Source of the DNA: Cheiracanthium punctorium
Lineage: Eukaryota; Arthropoda; Arachnida; Araneae; Cheiracanthiidae
Assembly: GCA_038373885.1 (NCBI GenBank)
Contig: JAWZYV010002471.1
Coordinates: 496,001 to 560,000, forward strand
Length of the DNA: 64,000 nucleotides
Direction: 5' to 3'
In this document: piece by piece, positions 34,501 to 46,366 of the stretch
Layout of the letters: each line of letters starts with the position of its first letter
Numbering within the stretch: position 1 is the stretch's first letter
Notes under the pieces: generated by a model
The model's database searches: none
What the model saw: only the letters and a program-made list of their open reading frames with translations
What the model was told of the DNA's origin: nothing
Program-made: the position numbers and the translations under genes

Positions 34501-37500
34501 ACATGGACTTCTCGTATGCCAACCGTGTTCGACACGGAAACTTGTTCCGTAGGTTGACATGTCCCGCATCTGAAAAGAGAACATGTATTGGCGCCAAATG
34601 CCTAAGCATTTCACTTAAAAAACAAAGCACTGTAAAAAAAGCCGAAACTTAGAGTGTGCCCATAGAGAAATGATTTTTTTACCTCCGGTTTAGCGTGGGC
34701 CGCTCAGTCAATAGCCGGAAGGGGGCCGGGTCTTGTGCTCCCGTCGCCGTCGTCTTCATCTGTAGGGAGATCGCTCGCCGCGCGCCCAACTCGACTCATC
34801 ACAGCGGCCGGAACCGGAGGACACATGGACTTCTCGTATGCCAACCGTGTTCGACACGGAAACTTGTTCCGTAGGTTGACATGTCCCGCATCTGAAAAGA
34901 GAACATGTATTGGCGCCAAATGCCTAAGCATTTCACTTAAAAAACAAAGCACTGTAAAAAAAGCCGAAACTTAGAGTGTGCCCATAGAGAAATGATTTTT
35001 TTACCTCCGGTTTAGCGTGGGCCGCTCAGTCAATAGCCGGAAGGGGGCCGGGTCTTGTGCTCCCGTCGCCGTCGTCTTCATCTGTAGGGAGATCGCTCGC
35101 CGCGCGCCCAACTCGACTCATCACAGCGGCCGGAACCGGAGGACACATGGACTTCTCGTATGCCAACCGTGTTCGACACGGAAACTTGTTCCGTAGGTTG
35201 ACATGTCCCGCATCTGAAAAGAGAACATGTATTGGCGCCAAATGCCTAAGCATTTCACTTAAAAAACAAAGCACTGTAAAAAAAGCCGAAACTTAGAGTG
35301 TGTCCATAGAGAAATGATTTTTTTACCTCCGGTTTAGCGTGGGCCGCTCAGTCAATAGCCGGAAGGGGGCCGGGTCTTGTGCTCCCGTCGCCGTCGTCTT
35401 CATCTGTAGGGAGATCGCTCGCCGCGCGCCCAACTCGACTCATCACAGCGGCCGGAACCGGAGGACACATGGACTTCTCGTATGCCAACCGTGTTCGACA
35501 CGGAAACTTGTTCCGTAGGTTGACATGTCCCGCATCTGAAAAGAGAACATGTATTGGCGCCAAATGCCTAAGCATTTCACTTAAAAAACAAAGCACTGTA
35601 AAAAAAGCCGAAACTTAGAGTGTGTCCATAGAGAAATGATTTTTTTACCTCCGGTTTAGCGTGGGCCGCTCAGTCAATAGCCGGAAGGGGGCCGGGTCTT
35701 GTTCTCCCGTCGCCGTCGTCTTCATCTGTAGGGAGATCGCTCGCCGCGCGCCCAACTCGACTCATCACAGCGGCCGGAACCGGAGGACACATGGACTTCT
35801 CGTATGCCAACCGTGTTCGACACGGAAACTTGTTCCGTAGGTTGACATGTCCCGCATCTGAAAAGAGAACATGTATTGGCGCCAAATGCCTAAGCATTTC
35901 ACTTAAAAAACAAAGCACTGTAAAAAAAGCCGAAACTTAGAGTGTGCCCATAGAGAAATGATTTTTTTACCTCCGGTTTAGCGTGGGCCGCTCAGTCAAT
36001 AGCCGGAAGGGGGCCGGGTCTTGTGCTCCCGTCGCCGTCGTCTTCATCTGTAGGGAGATCGCTCGCCGCGCGCCCAACTCGACTCATCACAGCGGCCGGA
36101 ACCGGAGGACACATGGACTTCTCGTATGCCAACCGTGTTCGACACGGAAACTTGTTCCGTAGGTTGACATGTCCCGCATCTGAAAAGAGAACATGTATTG
36201 GCGCCAAATGCCTAAGCATTTCACTTAAAAAACAAAGCACTGTAAAAAAAGCCGAAACTTAGAGTGTGTCCATAGAGAAATGATTTTTTTACCTCCGGTT
36301 TAGCGTGGGCCGCTCAGTCAATAGCCGGAAGGGGGCCGGGTCTTGTGCTCCCGTCGCCGTCGTCTTCATCTGTAGGGAGATCGCTCGCCGCGCGCCCAAC
36401 TCGACTCATCACAGCGGCCGGAACCGGAGGACACATGGACTTCTCGTATGCCAACCGTGTTCGACACGGAAACTTGTTCCGTAGGTTGACATGTCCCGCA
36501 TCTGAAAAGAGAACATGTATTGGCGCCAAATGCCTAAGCATTTCACTTAAAAAACAAAGCACTGTAAAAAAAGCCGAAACTTAGAGTGTGTCCATAGAGA
36601 AATGATTTTTTTACCTCCGGTTTAGCGTGGGCCGCTCAGTCAATAGCCGGAAGGGGGCCGGGTCTTGTGCTCCCGTCGCCGTCGTCTTCATCTGTAGGGA
36701 GATCGCTCGCCGCGCGCCCAACTCGACTCATCACAGCGGCCGGAACCGGAGGACACATGGACTTCTCGTATGCCAACCGTGTTCGACACGGAAACTTGTT
36801 CCGTAGGTTGACATGTCCCGCATCTGAAAAGAGAACATGTATTGGCGCCAAATGCCTAAGCATTTCACTTAAAAAACAAAGCACTGTAAAAAAAGCCGAA
36901 ACTTAGAGTGTGCCCATAGAGAAATGATTTTTTTACCTCCGGTTTAGCGTGGGCCGCTCAGTCAATAGCCGGAAGGGGGCCGGGTCTTGTGCTCCCGTCG
37001 CCGTCGTCTTCATCTGTAGGGAGATCGCTCGCCGCGCGCCCAACTCGACTCATCACAGCGGCCGGAACCGGAGGACACATGGACTTCTCGTATGCCAACC
37101 GTGTTCGACACGGAAACTTGTTCCGTAGGTTGACATGTCCCGCATCTGAAAAGAGAACATGTATTGGCGCCAAATGCCTAAGCATTTCACTTAAAAAACA
37201 AAGCACTGTAAAAAAAGCCGAAACTTAGAGTGTGTCCATAGAGAAATTATTTTTTTACCTCCGGTTTAGCGTGGGCCGCTCAGTCAATAGCCGGAAGGGG
37301 GCCGGGTCTTGTGCTCCCGTCGCCGTCGTCTTCATCTGTAGGGAGATCGCTCGCCGCGCGCCCAACTCGACTCATCACAGCGGCCGGAACCGGAGGACAC
37401 ATGGACTTCTCGTATGCCAACCGTGTTCGACACGGAAACTTGTTCCGTAGGTTGACATGTCCCGCATCTGAAAAGAGAACATGTATTGGCGCCAAATGCC

Positions 37501-38197
37501 TAAGCATTTCACTTAAAAAACAAAGCACTGTAAAAAAAGCCGAAACTTAGAGTGTGCCCATAGAGAAATTATTTTTTTACCTCCGGTTTAGCGTGGGCCG
37601 CTCAGTCAATAGCCGGAAGGGGGCCGGGTCTTGTGCTCCCGTCGCCGTCGTCTTCATCTGTAGGGAGATCGCTCGCCGCGCGCCCAACTCGACTCATCAC
37701 AGCGGCCGGAACCGGAGGACACATGGACTTCTCGTATGCCAACCGTGTTCGACACGGAAACTTGTTCCGTAGGTTGACATGTCCCGCATCTGAAAAGAGA
37801 ACATGTATTGGCGCCAAATGCCTAAGCATTTCACTTAAAAAACAAAGCACTGTAAAAAAAGCCGAAACTTAGAGTGTGTCCATAGAGAAATGATTTTTTT
37901 ACCTCCGGTATAGCGTGGGCCGCTCAGTCAATAGCCGGAAGGGGGCCGGGTCTTGTGCTCCCGTCGCCGTCGTCTTCATCTGTAGGGAGATCGCTCGCCG
38001 CGCGCCCAACTCGACTCATCACAGCGGCCGGAACCGGAGGACACATGGACTTCTCGTATGCCAACCGTGTTCGACACGGAAACTTGTTCCGTAGGTTGAC
38101 ATGTCCCGCATCTGAAAAGAGAACATGTATTGGCGCCAAATGCCTAAGCATTTCACTTAAAAAACAAAGCACTGTAAAAAAAGCCGAAACTTAGAGT

Positions 38198-38520
38198 GTG
38201 TCCATAGAGAAATGATTTTTTTTACCTCCGGTATAGCGTGGGCCGCTCAGTCAATAGCCGGAAGGGGGCCGGGTCTTGTTCTATCGTCGCCGTCGTCTTC
38301 ATCTGTATCGAGATCGCTCGCCACGCGCCCAAAACGACTCATCACAGCGGCCGAAACCGGAGGACACATGGACTTCTCGTATGCCAACCGTGTTCGACAC
38401 GGAAACTTGTTCCGTAGGTTGACATGTCCCGCATCTGAAAAGAGAACATGTATTGGCGCCAAATGCCTAAGCATTTCACTTAAAAAACAAAGCACTGTAA
38501 AAAAAGCCGAAACTTAGAGT
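38198..38520 (+). repeat. Divergent monomer inside the satellite array
   Basis: Unlike its neighbours this copy reads TTCTATCGTCGCC, TGTATCGAGATCGC, CCACGCGCCC, AAAACGACTC and GCCGAAACC over about 90 bp, then becomes identical to the core again. CTATCG and GTATCG are shared with the decayed right-edge copy near 44,830-44,870. It looks like an old edge-type sequence patched into the core, with one half already converted. Confidence 0.85.
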
Positions 38521-41500
38521 GTGCCCATAGAGAAATTATTTTTTTACCTCCGGTTTAGCGTGGGCCGCTCAGTCAATAGCCGGAAGGGGGCCGGGTCTTG
38601 TGCTCCCGTCGCCGTCGTCTTCATCTGTAGGGAGATCGCTCGCCGCGCGCCCAACTCGACTCATCACAGCGGCCGGAACCGGAGGACACATGGACTTCTC
38701 GTATGCCAACCGTGTTCGACACGGAAACTTGTTCCGTAGGTTGACATGTCCCGCATCTGAAAAGAGAACATGTATTGGCGCCAAATGCCTAAGCATTTCA
38801 CTTAAAAAACAAAGCACTGTAAAAAAAGCCGAAACTTAGAGTGTGTCCATAGAGAAATGATTTTTTTACCTCCGGTTTAGCGTGGGCCGCTCAGTCAATA
38901 GCCGGAAGGGGGCCGGGTCTTGTGCTCCCGTCGCCGTCGTCTTCATCTGTAGGGAGATCGCTCGCCGCGCGCCCAACTCGACTCATCACAGCGGCCGGAA
39001 CCGGAGGACACATGGACTTCTCGTATGCCAACCGTGTTCGACACGGAAACTTGTTCCGTAGGTTGACATGTCCCGCATCTGAAAAGAGAACATGTATTGG
39101 CGCCAAATGCCTAAGCAATTCACTTAAAAAACAATGCTCTGTAAAAAACGCCGAAACTTAGAGTGTGCCCATAGAGAAATTATTTTTTTTACCTCCGGTT
39201 TAGCGTGGGCCGCTCAGTCAATAGCCGGAAGGGGGCCGGGTCTTGTGCTCCCGTCGCCGTCGTCTTCATCTGTAGGGAGATCGCTCGCCGCGCGCCCAAC
39301 TCGACTCATCACAGCGGCCGGAACCGGAGGACACATGGACTTCTCGTATGCCAACCGTGTTCGACACGGAAACTTGTTCCGTAGGTTGACATGTCCCGCA
39401 TCTGAAAAGAGAACATGTATTGGCGCCAAATGCCTAAGCATTTCACTTAAAAAACAAAGCACTGTAAAAAAAGCCGAAACTTAGAGTGTGTCCATAGAGA
39501 AATGATTTTTTTACCTCCGGTTTAGCGTGGGCCGCTCAGTCAATAGCCGGAAGGGGGCCGGGTCTTGTGCTCCCGTCGCCGTCGTCTTCATCTGTAGGGA
39601 GATCGCTCGCCGCGCGCCCAACTCGACTCATCACAGCGGCCGGAACCGGAGGACACATGGACTTCTCGTATGCCAACCGTGTTCGACACGGAAACTTGTT
39701 CCGTAGGTTGACATGTCCCGCATCTGAAAAGAGAACATGTATTGGCGCCAAATGCCTAAGCATTTCACTTAAAAAACAAAGCACTGTAAAAAAAGCCGAA
39801 ACTTAGAGTGTGTCCATAGAGAAATGATTTTTTTACCTCCGGTTTAGCGTGGGCCGCTCAGTCAATAGCCGGAAGGGGGCCGGGTCTTGTGCTCCCGTCG
39901 CCGTCGTCTTCATCTGTAGGGAGATCGCTCGCCGCGCGCCCAACTCGACTCATCACAGCGGCCGGAACCGGAGGACACATGGACTTCTCGTATGCCAACC
40001 GTGTTCGACACGGAAACTTGTTCCGTAGGTTGACATGTCCCGCATCTGAAAAGAGAACATGTATTGGCGCCAAATGCCTAAGCATTTCACTTAAAAAACA
40101 AAGCACTGTAAAAAAAGCCGAAACTTAGAGTGTGCCCATAGAGAAATTATTTTTTTACCTCCGGTTTAGCGTGGGCCGCTCAGTCAATAGCCGGAAGGGG
40201 GCCGGGTCTTGTGCTCCCGTCGCCGTCGTCTTCATCTGTAGGGAGATCGCTCGCCGCGCGCCCAACTCGACTCATCACAGCGGCCGGAACCGGAGGACAC
40301 ATGGACTTCTCGTATGCCAACCGTGTTCGACACGGAAACTTGTTCCGTAGGTTGACATGTCCCGCATCTGAAAAGAGAACATGTATTGGCGCCAAATGCC
40401 TAAGCATTTCACTTAAAAAACAAAGCACTGTAAAAAAAGCCGAAACTTAGAGTGTGTCCATAGAGAAATTATTTTTTTACCTCCGGTTTAGCGTGGGCCG
40501 CTCAGTCAATAGCCGGAAGGGGGCCGGGTCTTGTGCTCCCGTCGCCGTCGTCTTCATCTGTAGGGAGATCGCTCGCCGCGCGCCCAACTCGACTCATCAC
40601 AGCGGCCGGAACCGGAGGACACATGGACTTCTCGTATGCCAACCGTGTTCGACACGGAAACTTGTTCCGTAGGTTGACATGTCCCGCATCTGAAAAGAGA
40701 ACATGTATTGGCGCCAAATGCCTAAGCATTTCACTTAAAAAACAAAGCACTGTAAAAAAAGCCGAAACTTAGAGTGTGTCCATAGAGAAATGATTTTTTT
40801 ACCTCCGGTTTAGCGTGGGCCGCTCAGTCAATAGCCGGAAGGGGGCCGGGTCTTGTGCTCCCGTCGCCGTCGTCTTCATCTGTAGGGAGATCGCTCGCCG
40901 CGCGCCCAACTCGACTCATCACAGCGGCCGGAACCGGAGGACACATGGACTTCTCGTATGCCAACCGTGTTCGACACGGAAACTTGTTCCGTAGGTTGAC
41001 ATGTCCCGCATCTGAAAAGAGAACATGTATTGGCGCCAAATGCCTAAGCATTTCACTTAAAAAACAAAGCACTGTAAAAAAAGCCGAAACTTAGAGTGTG
41101 TCCATAGAGAAATGATTTTTTTACCTCCGGTTTAGCGTGGGCCGCTCAGTCAATAGCCGGAAGGGGGCCGGGTCTTGTGCTCCCGTCGCCGTCGTCTTCA
41201 TCTGTAGGGAGATCGCTCGCCGCGCGCCCAACTCGACTCATCACAGCGGCCGGAACCGGAGGACACATGGACTTCTCGTATGCCAACCGTGTTCGACACG
41301 GAAACTTGTTCCGTAGGTTGACATGTCCCGCATCTGAAAAGAGAACATGTATTGGCGCCAAATGCCTAAGCATTTCACTTAAAAAACAAAGCACTGTAAA
41401 AAAAGCCGAAACTTAGAGTGTGTCCATAGAGAAATGATTTTTTTACCTCCGGTTTAGCGTGGGCCGCTCAGTCAATAGCCGGAAGGGGGCCGGGTCTTGT

Positions 41501-43852
41501 GCTCCCGTCGCCGTCGTCTTCATCTGTAGGGAGATCGCTCGCCGCGCGCCCAACTCGACTCATCACAGCGGCCGGAACCGGAGGACACATGGACTTCTCG
41601 TATGCCAACCGTGTTCGACACGGAAACTTGTTCCGTAGGTTGACATGTCCCGCATCTGAAAAGAGAACATGTATTGGCGCCAAATGCCTAAGCATTTCAC
41701 TTAAAAAACAAAGCACTGTAAAAAAAGCCGAAACTTAGAGTGTGCCCATAGAGAAATTATTTTTTTACCTCCGGTTTAGCGTGGGCCGCTCAGTCAATAG
41801 CCGGAAGGGGGCCGGGTCTTGTGCTCCCGTCGCCGTCGTCTTCATCTGTAGGGAGATCGCTCGCCGCGCGCCCAACTCGACTCATCACAGCGGCCGGAAC
41901 CGGAGGACACATGGACTTCTCGTATGCCAACCGTGTTCGACACGGAAACTTGTTCCGTAGGTTGACATGTCCCGCATCTGAAAAGAGAACATGTATTGGC
42001 GCCAAATGCCTAAGCATTTCACTTAAAAAACAAAGCACTGTAAAAAAAGCCGAAACTTAGAGTGTGTCCATAGAGAAATGATTTTTTTACCTCCGGTTTA
42101 GCGTGGGCCGCTCAGTCAATAGCCGGAAGGGGGCCGGGTCTTGTTCTCCCGTCGCCGTCGTCTTCATCTGTAGGGAGATCGCTCGCCGCGCGCCCAACTC
42201 GACTCATCACAGCGGCCGGAACCGGAGGACACATGGACTTCTCGTATGCCAACCGTGTTCGACACGGAAACTTGTTCCGTAGGTTGACATGTCCCGCATC
42301 TGAAAAGAGAACATGTATTGGCGCCAAATGCCTAAGCATTTCACTTAAAAAACAAAGCACTGTAAAAAAAGCCGAAACTTAGAGTGTGCCCATAGAGAAA
42401 TTATTTTTTTACCTCCGGTTTAGCGTGGGCCGCTCAGTCAATAGCCGGAAGGGGGCCGGGTCTTGTGCTCCCGTCGCCGTCGTCTTCATCTGTAGGGAGA
42501 TCGCTCGCCGCGCGCCCAACTCGACTCATCACAGCGGCCGGAACCGGAGGACACATGGACTTCTCGTATGCCAACCGTGTTCGACACGGAAACTTGTTCC
42601 GTAGGTTGACATGTCCCGCATCTGAAAAGAGAACATGTATTGGCGCCAAATGCCTAAGCATTTCACTTAAAAAACAAAGCACTGTAAAAAAAGCCGAAAC
42701 TTAGAGTGTGCCCATAGAGAAATGATTTTTTTTACCTCCGGTTTAGCGTGGGCCGCTCAGTCAATAGCCGGAAGGGGGCCGGGTCTTGTGCTCCCGTCGC
42801 CGTCGTCTTCATCTGTAGGGAGATCGCTCGCCGCGCGCCCAACTCGACTCATCACAGCGGCCGGAACCGGAGGACACATGGACTTCTCGTATGCCAACCG
42901 TGTTCGACACGGAAACTTGTTCCGTAGGTTGACATGTCCCGCATCTGAAAAGAGAACATGTATTGGCGCCAAATGCCTAAGCATTTCACTTAAAAAACAA
43001 AGCACTGTAAAAAAAGCCGAAACTTAGAGTGTGTCCATAGAGAAATGATTTTTTTACCTCCGGTTTAGCGTGGGCCGCTCAGTCAATAGCCGGAAGGGGG
43101 CCGGGTCTTGTGCTCCCGTCGCCGTCGTCTTCATCTGTAGGGAGATCGCTCGCCGCGCGCCCAACTCGACTCATCACAGCGGCCGGAACCGGAGGACACA
43201 TGGACTTCTCGTATGCCAACCGTGTTCGACACGGAAACTTGTTCCGTAGGTTGACATGTCCCGCATCTGAAAAGAGAACATGTATTGGCGCCAAATGCCT
43301 AAGCATTTCACTTAAAAAACAAAGCACTGTAAAAAAAGCCGAAACTTAGAGTGTGTCCATAGAGAAATGATTTTTTTACCTCCGGTTTAGCGTGGGCCGC
43401 TCAGTCAATAGCCGGAAGGGGGCCGGGTCTTGTGCTCCCGTCGCCGTCGTCTTCATCTGTAGGGAGATCGCTCGCCGCGCGCCCAACTCGACTCATCACA
43501 GCGGCCGGAACCGGAGGACACATGGACTTCTCGTATGCCAACCGTGTTCGACACGGAAACTTGTTCCGTAGGTTGACATGTCCCGCATCTGAAAAGAGAA
43601 CATGTATTGGCGCCAAATGCCTAAGCATTTCACTTAAAAAACAAAGCACTGTAAAAAAAGCCGAAACTTAGAGTGTGTCCATAGAGAAATGATTTTTTTA
43701 CCTCCGGTTTAGCGTGGGCCGCTCAGTCAATAGCCGGAAGGGGGCCGGGTCTTGTGCTCCCGTCGCCGTCGTCTTCATCTGTAGGGAGATCGCTCGCCGC
43801 GCGCCCAACTCGACTCATCACAGCGGCCGGAACCGGAGGACACATGGACTTC

Positions 43853-44296
43853 TTTGTATGCAACCATTTTCAAAAAGACTGGCAACGGAAAAACTTTTCC
43901 GAGGAAGACACTCTCACCAACTTATTTTTTAAAACGAATGTCAACCATACCACTGGCGAACAACACAAAAATAAGAACAATAGAAAAAATAAAAATGACA
44001 CTGAATAAAAACTAGCAGACCGAAAACCCTTTTTCATGTCAAGAGCACGAAACGTTATTTAAAACCATCAAAAGAAAGTTTCTATGCCTTCCACTCAGAA
44101 AGCCATAGAGGGGTTGTAGCATGGCGCATAAATTTCGTAGTCTATATTTTGGGAATATCAAGCTTTGATTCGTATAATTACATAACTTAGACACAAGAAA
44201 CATACAGGACCTTACTCGAGTGCCACACATAGCTGTTTCGAAAAAAACGAAACTATGATGAAATTCCTATAGATAACGGGAAAATTGCATTGTTCT
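43853..44296 (+). repeat. Break in the satellite: diverged or foreign segment
   Basis: The last regular monomer stops after ACATGGACTTCT. What follows still resembles the unit for some 40 bp (TATGCAACC, ACGGAAAAACTTTTCCG) and then becomes unrelated AT-rich sequence. Part of it (ACTAGCAGACCGAAAAC and CAAGAGCACG) resembles the degenerate tandem repeat at 46.1-49.0 kb. Monomer sequence resumes at about 44,297 (CCGCATCTGAAAAGAG). Confidence 0.7.
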
Positions 44297-45480
44297 CCGC
44301 ATCTGAAAAGAGAACATGTATTGGCGCCAAAAGCACTAAGGCAATTCACTTAAAAAAACAAAGCACTGTAAAAACGGCCGGAAACTTAGAAGTGTTGCCC
44401 ATAGAGAAATTATTTTTTTTACCTCCGGTATAGCCGTGGGCCGCTCAGTCCAACGAGCCGGAAGGGGGCCGGGTCCTTGTGCTCTCCGTCGGCCGTCGTC
44501 TGCCTTCGGTAGGGAGAATCGCTCGGCCGCGCGCCCAAACTCGACTCATCACAGCGGCCGGAACCGGAGTGACACATGGGACTGCTCGTAAATGCCAACC
44601 GTGTTTCCGGACACGGAAACTTGTTCCGTAGGATGACATGTCCCGCATCTGAAAAGGAGAAGCATGTATTTGGCGCCAAATGCCTAAGCAATTTCACTTA
44701 AGAAAACAGAGCACTGTAAAAAAACGCCGAAAACTTAGAGTGTGCCCATAAGAGAAATGAATTTTTTACCTCCGGTATAGCGTGGGCCGCTCAGGTGCAA
44801 TAGTCCACCGGAAGGGGGCCGGGTCTTGTGCTATCGTCGCCGTCGTCCTTCATACCGGTATCGAAATCGCTCGCCGCACGCGCCAACACGACCACATCCA
44901 GAGCGGCTCGGAACCGGAGGACACATTGGACTTTCGATGCAACCTGTTCGACACGGAAAATTTTTCCTAGGTTGAAGTGATTGAAAAAGAAAATAATTGG
45001 CCCAAATGCCTAAATTTTCCCTTAAAAAAAAAAAGCACTGTAAAAAAAACCCAAATTGAGTTGCCAAAAAATTTTTTTTTTTACCCCCGGTTTAGCGGGG
45101 CGTCAGCAATACCGAAGGGGGCCCGGTCTTTGCTTTTCCCCCTTGTCTTTCATCTGTAGGGAGTCGCTCGCCCCCCGCCCAAACCCATCATCAAGCGGGG
45201 AACCCGGGGGACCAGGATTTTGTATGCCAACCGTGTTCGACACGGAAACTTGTTCCATAGGTGACATGTCCCGCATCTGAAAAAAAAAACAGTATTGGGG
45301 GCCAAAGCCTAAGCAATTTTTAAAAAAAAAAGAAATGAAAAAAAAACGAAACTTAGAGTGGCCATAAGAAAAATTTTTTTTCCCCTATAGCGTGCCGTCA
45401 GTAAACGGTGGGCGTTTTGGGCTTTTTTTTGGCGGGGGGGTCCGCCGCGTACTCATTCTGTAGGGAGATCGCTCGCCCGC
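44297..45480 (+). repeat. Decayed right flank of the 322-bp satellite
   Basis: About three and a half monomers are recognisable but carry many single-base insertions, deletions and homopolymer changes that worsen to the right. Examples are GGCCGTCGTCTGCC for GCCGTCGTC and GGGAGAATCGCTCGGCC. The open frames of the core are destroyed. Either this is a truly old array edge, or the assembly here rests on poorly corrected long-read sequence; the dominance of indels over substitutions favours the second. Confidence 0.85.
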
Positions 45481-45813
45481 TCGGCAACAAAAGACTGCAT
45501 CATAGCGGCCGGGAAACGTAGTGTGAGCGAACACACACATTGGGCGTGCGAGGAGGCATACAGTGTGTTAGAGAAATGTGAAACGTGGGTAATTGTGGTG
45601 TGTGTGGGAGCGGGGGATGGACACACAATTATGAGAGAGAGTACTCTCTCTGGTGTGGACAAATTTTGAATTTGATTGGAATTAGGTTTTTTTATGGGAT
45701 AGGGTTTTTAGATGTTTAGGGTGGGGGGAGATTTGTGTTGGTGGTGGTGGGTAATTAAGGGGTGAGGGAGTGGGAAAGATGGATTGTTGAATTGGGGGAG
45801 GGCGGGGCTTGTG
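45481..45813. other. G/T-skewed, C-poor low-complexity stretch
   Basis: From about 45,530 the plus strand becomes dominated by G, T and A with very few C: for example GGGTGGGGGGAGATTTGTG and GGTGGTGGTGGG. It lies between recognisable satellite fragments. Artefact, strand-biased mutation, or a G-quadruplex-prone repeat are all possible. I see no gene. Confidence 0.6.
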
Positions 45814-45925
45814 CTATCGTCGCACTGTAAAAAAGCTGAAACTTAGAGTGCGCATAGAGAAATTATTTTTTACTTCCAATATAGCGTGTTCCGTTCAGTG
45901 AATTCGTGTAAGGGCGATTTAAACT
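45814..45925 (+). repeat. Last satellite fragment, internally deleted
   Basis: TTGTGCTATCGTCG is joined directly to CACTGTAAAAAAGC, skipping about 190 bp of the monomer. It continues through ACTTAGAGTG, the T run and ATAGCGTG before similarity ends. This is the right-hand limit of the family in the window. Confidence 0.75.
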
Positions 45926-46366
45926 GGGAACATTTTTTTTGCGGACCTCTGGAGTCTACTATTGGCAGCTGCTGTAACAGAGCACAAGAGCCGGTTTACC
46001 GAAATATACCAGATCAGACATGTCGTTATTAATAACATTTTTAATAAAAATGTGTTATAATTTTTGAAGTAAAACTTCTTTAGGAGAAACTAGGGAGTAA
46101 CTCAGATATTTTTCCTGACGGAAGTAACGCTCACGCGGTTTTGGAAAAGCGGAAGCTGCCTGTGATCGAACCCAACCAGCAGGCGAAAACTACAGTTTAA
46201 GAACACGGTGATAGAAAAACATGAAGAAATGGAACCTGCAATCGAACCAAACTAGCAGACGAAAACTACATTTCAAGAGCACGGAAACAGAATAATACTT
46301 CGAACAAAACCAGCAGAGAAAAAGAAAGTTTTAAGAACACTGCCATAGAAAAAGGCAATAATAGAC

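Larger units (their letters stand above)
28313..43852 (+). repeat. 322-bp satellite array, ~48 near-identical monomers
   Basis: I can follow 48 linker junctions, from about 28,538 to about 43,675, spaced 322 bp apart; four steps are 323 bp because a T7 run becomes T8. The monomer is much richer in GC and CpG than the surrounding DNA and contains several perfect dyads: CCGTGT-TCG-ACACGG, AAATGC-CTAA-GCATTT, GGCGCC and ACATGT (twice). Most copies are identical over about 280 bp. Changes cluster in a 40-bp linker: GTG(C/T)CCATAGAG, AAAT(G/T)ATTTTTTT, GGT(A/T)TAGCG. Overlapping open frames of 72-82 codons occur on both strands in every copy, but the long versions start at GTG, and I do not regard them as genes. 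The array has no similarity to anything I recognise. Confidence 0.97.

Noticed and set aside
28313..43852. CRISPR array
   Set aside because: The repeat is 322 bp with no short repeat and unique-spacer pattern, and the host is eukaryotic. All of the unit is repeated.
28313..43852. 5S rRNA, histone or other tandem gene cluster
   Set aside because: No 5S-like, snRNA-like or histone-like sequence is present in the monomer on either strand.
28585..43932. Overlapping frames of 72-82 (up to 116) codons on both strands in each satellite monomer
   Set aside because: The long forms begin at GTG, not ATG. Both strands are open at once because the monomer is GC-rich with few stops, the frames have no domain, and the decayed copies lose them freely. 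They are a by-product of the repeat.
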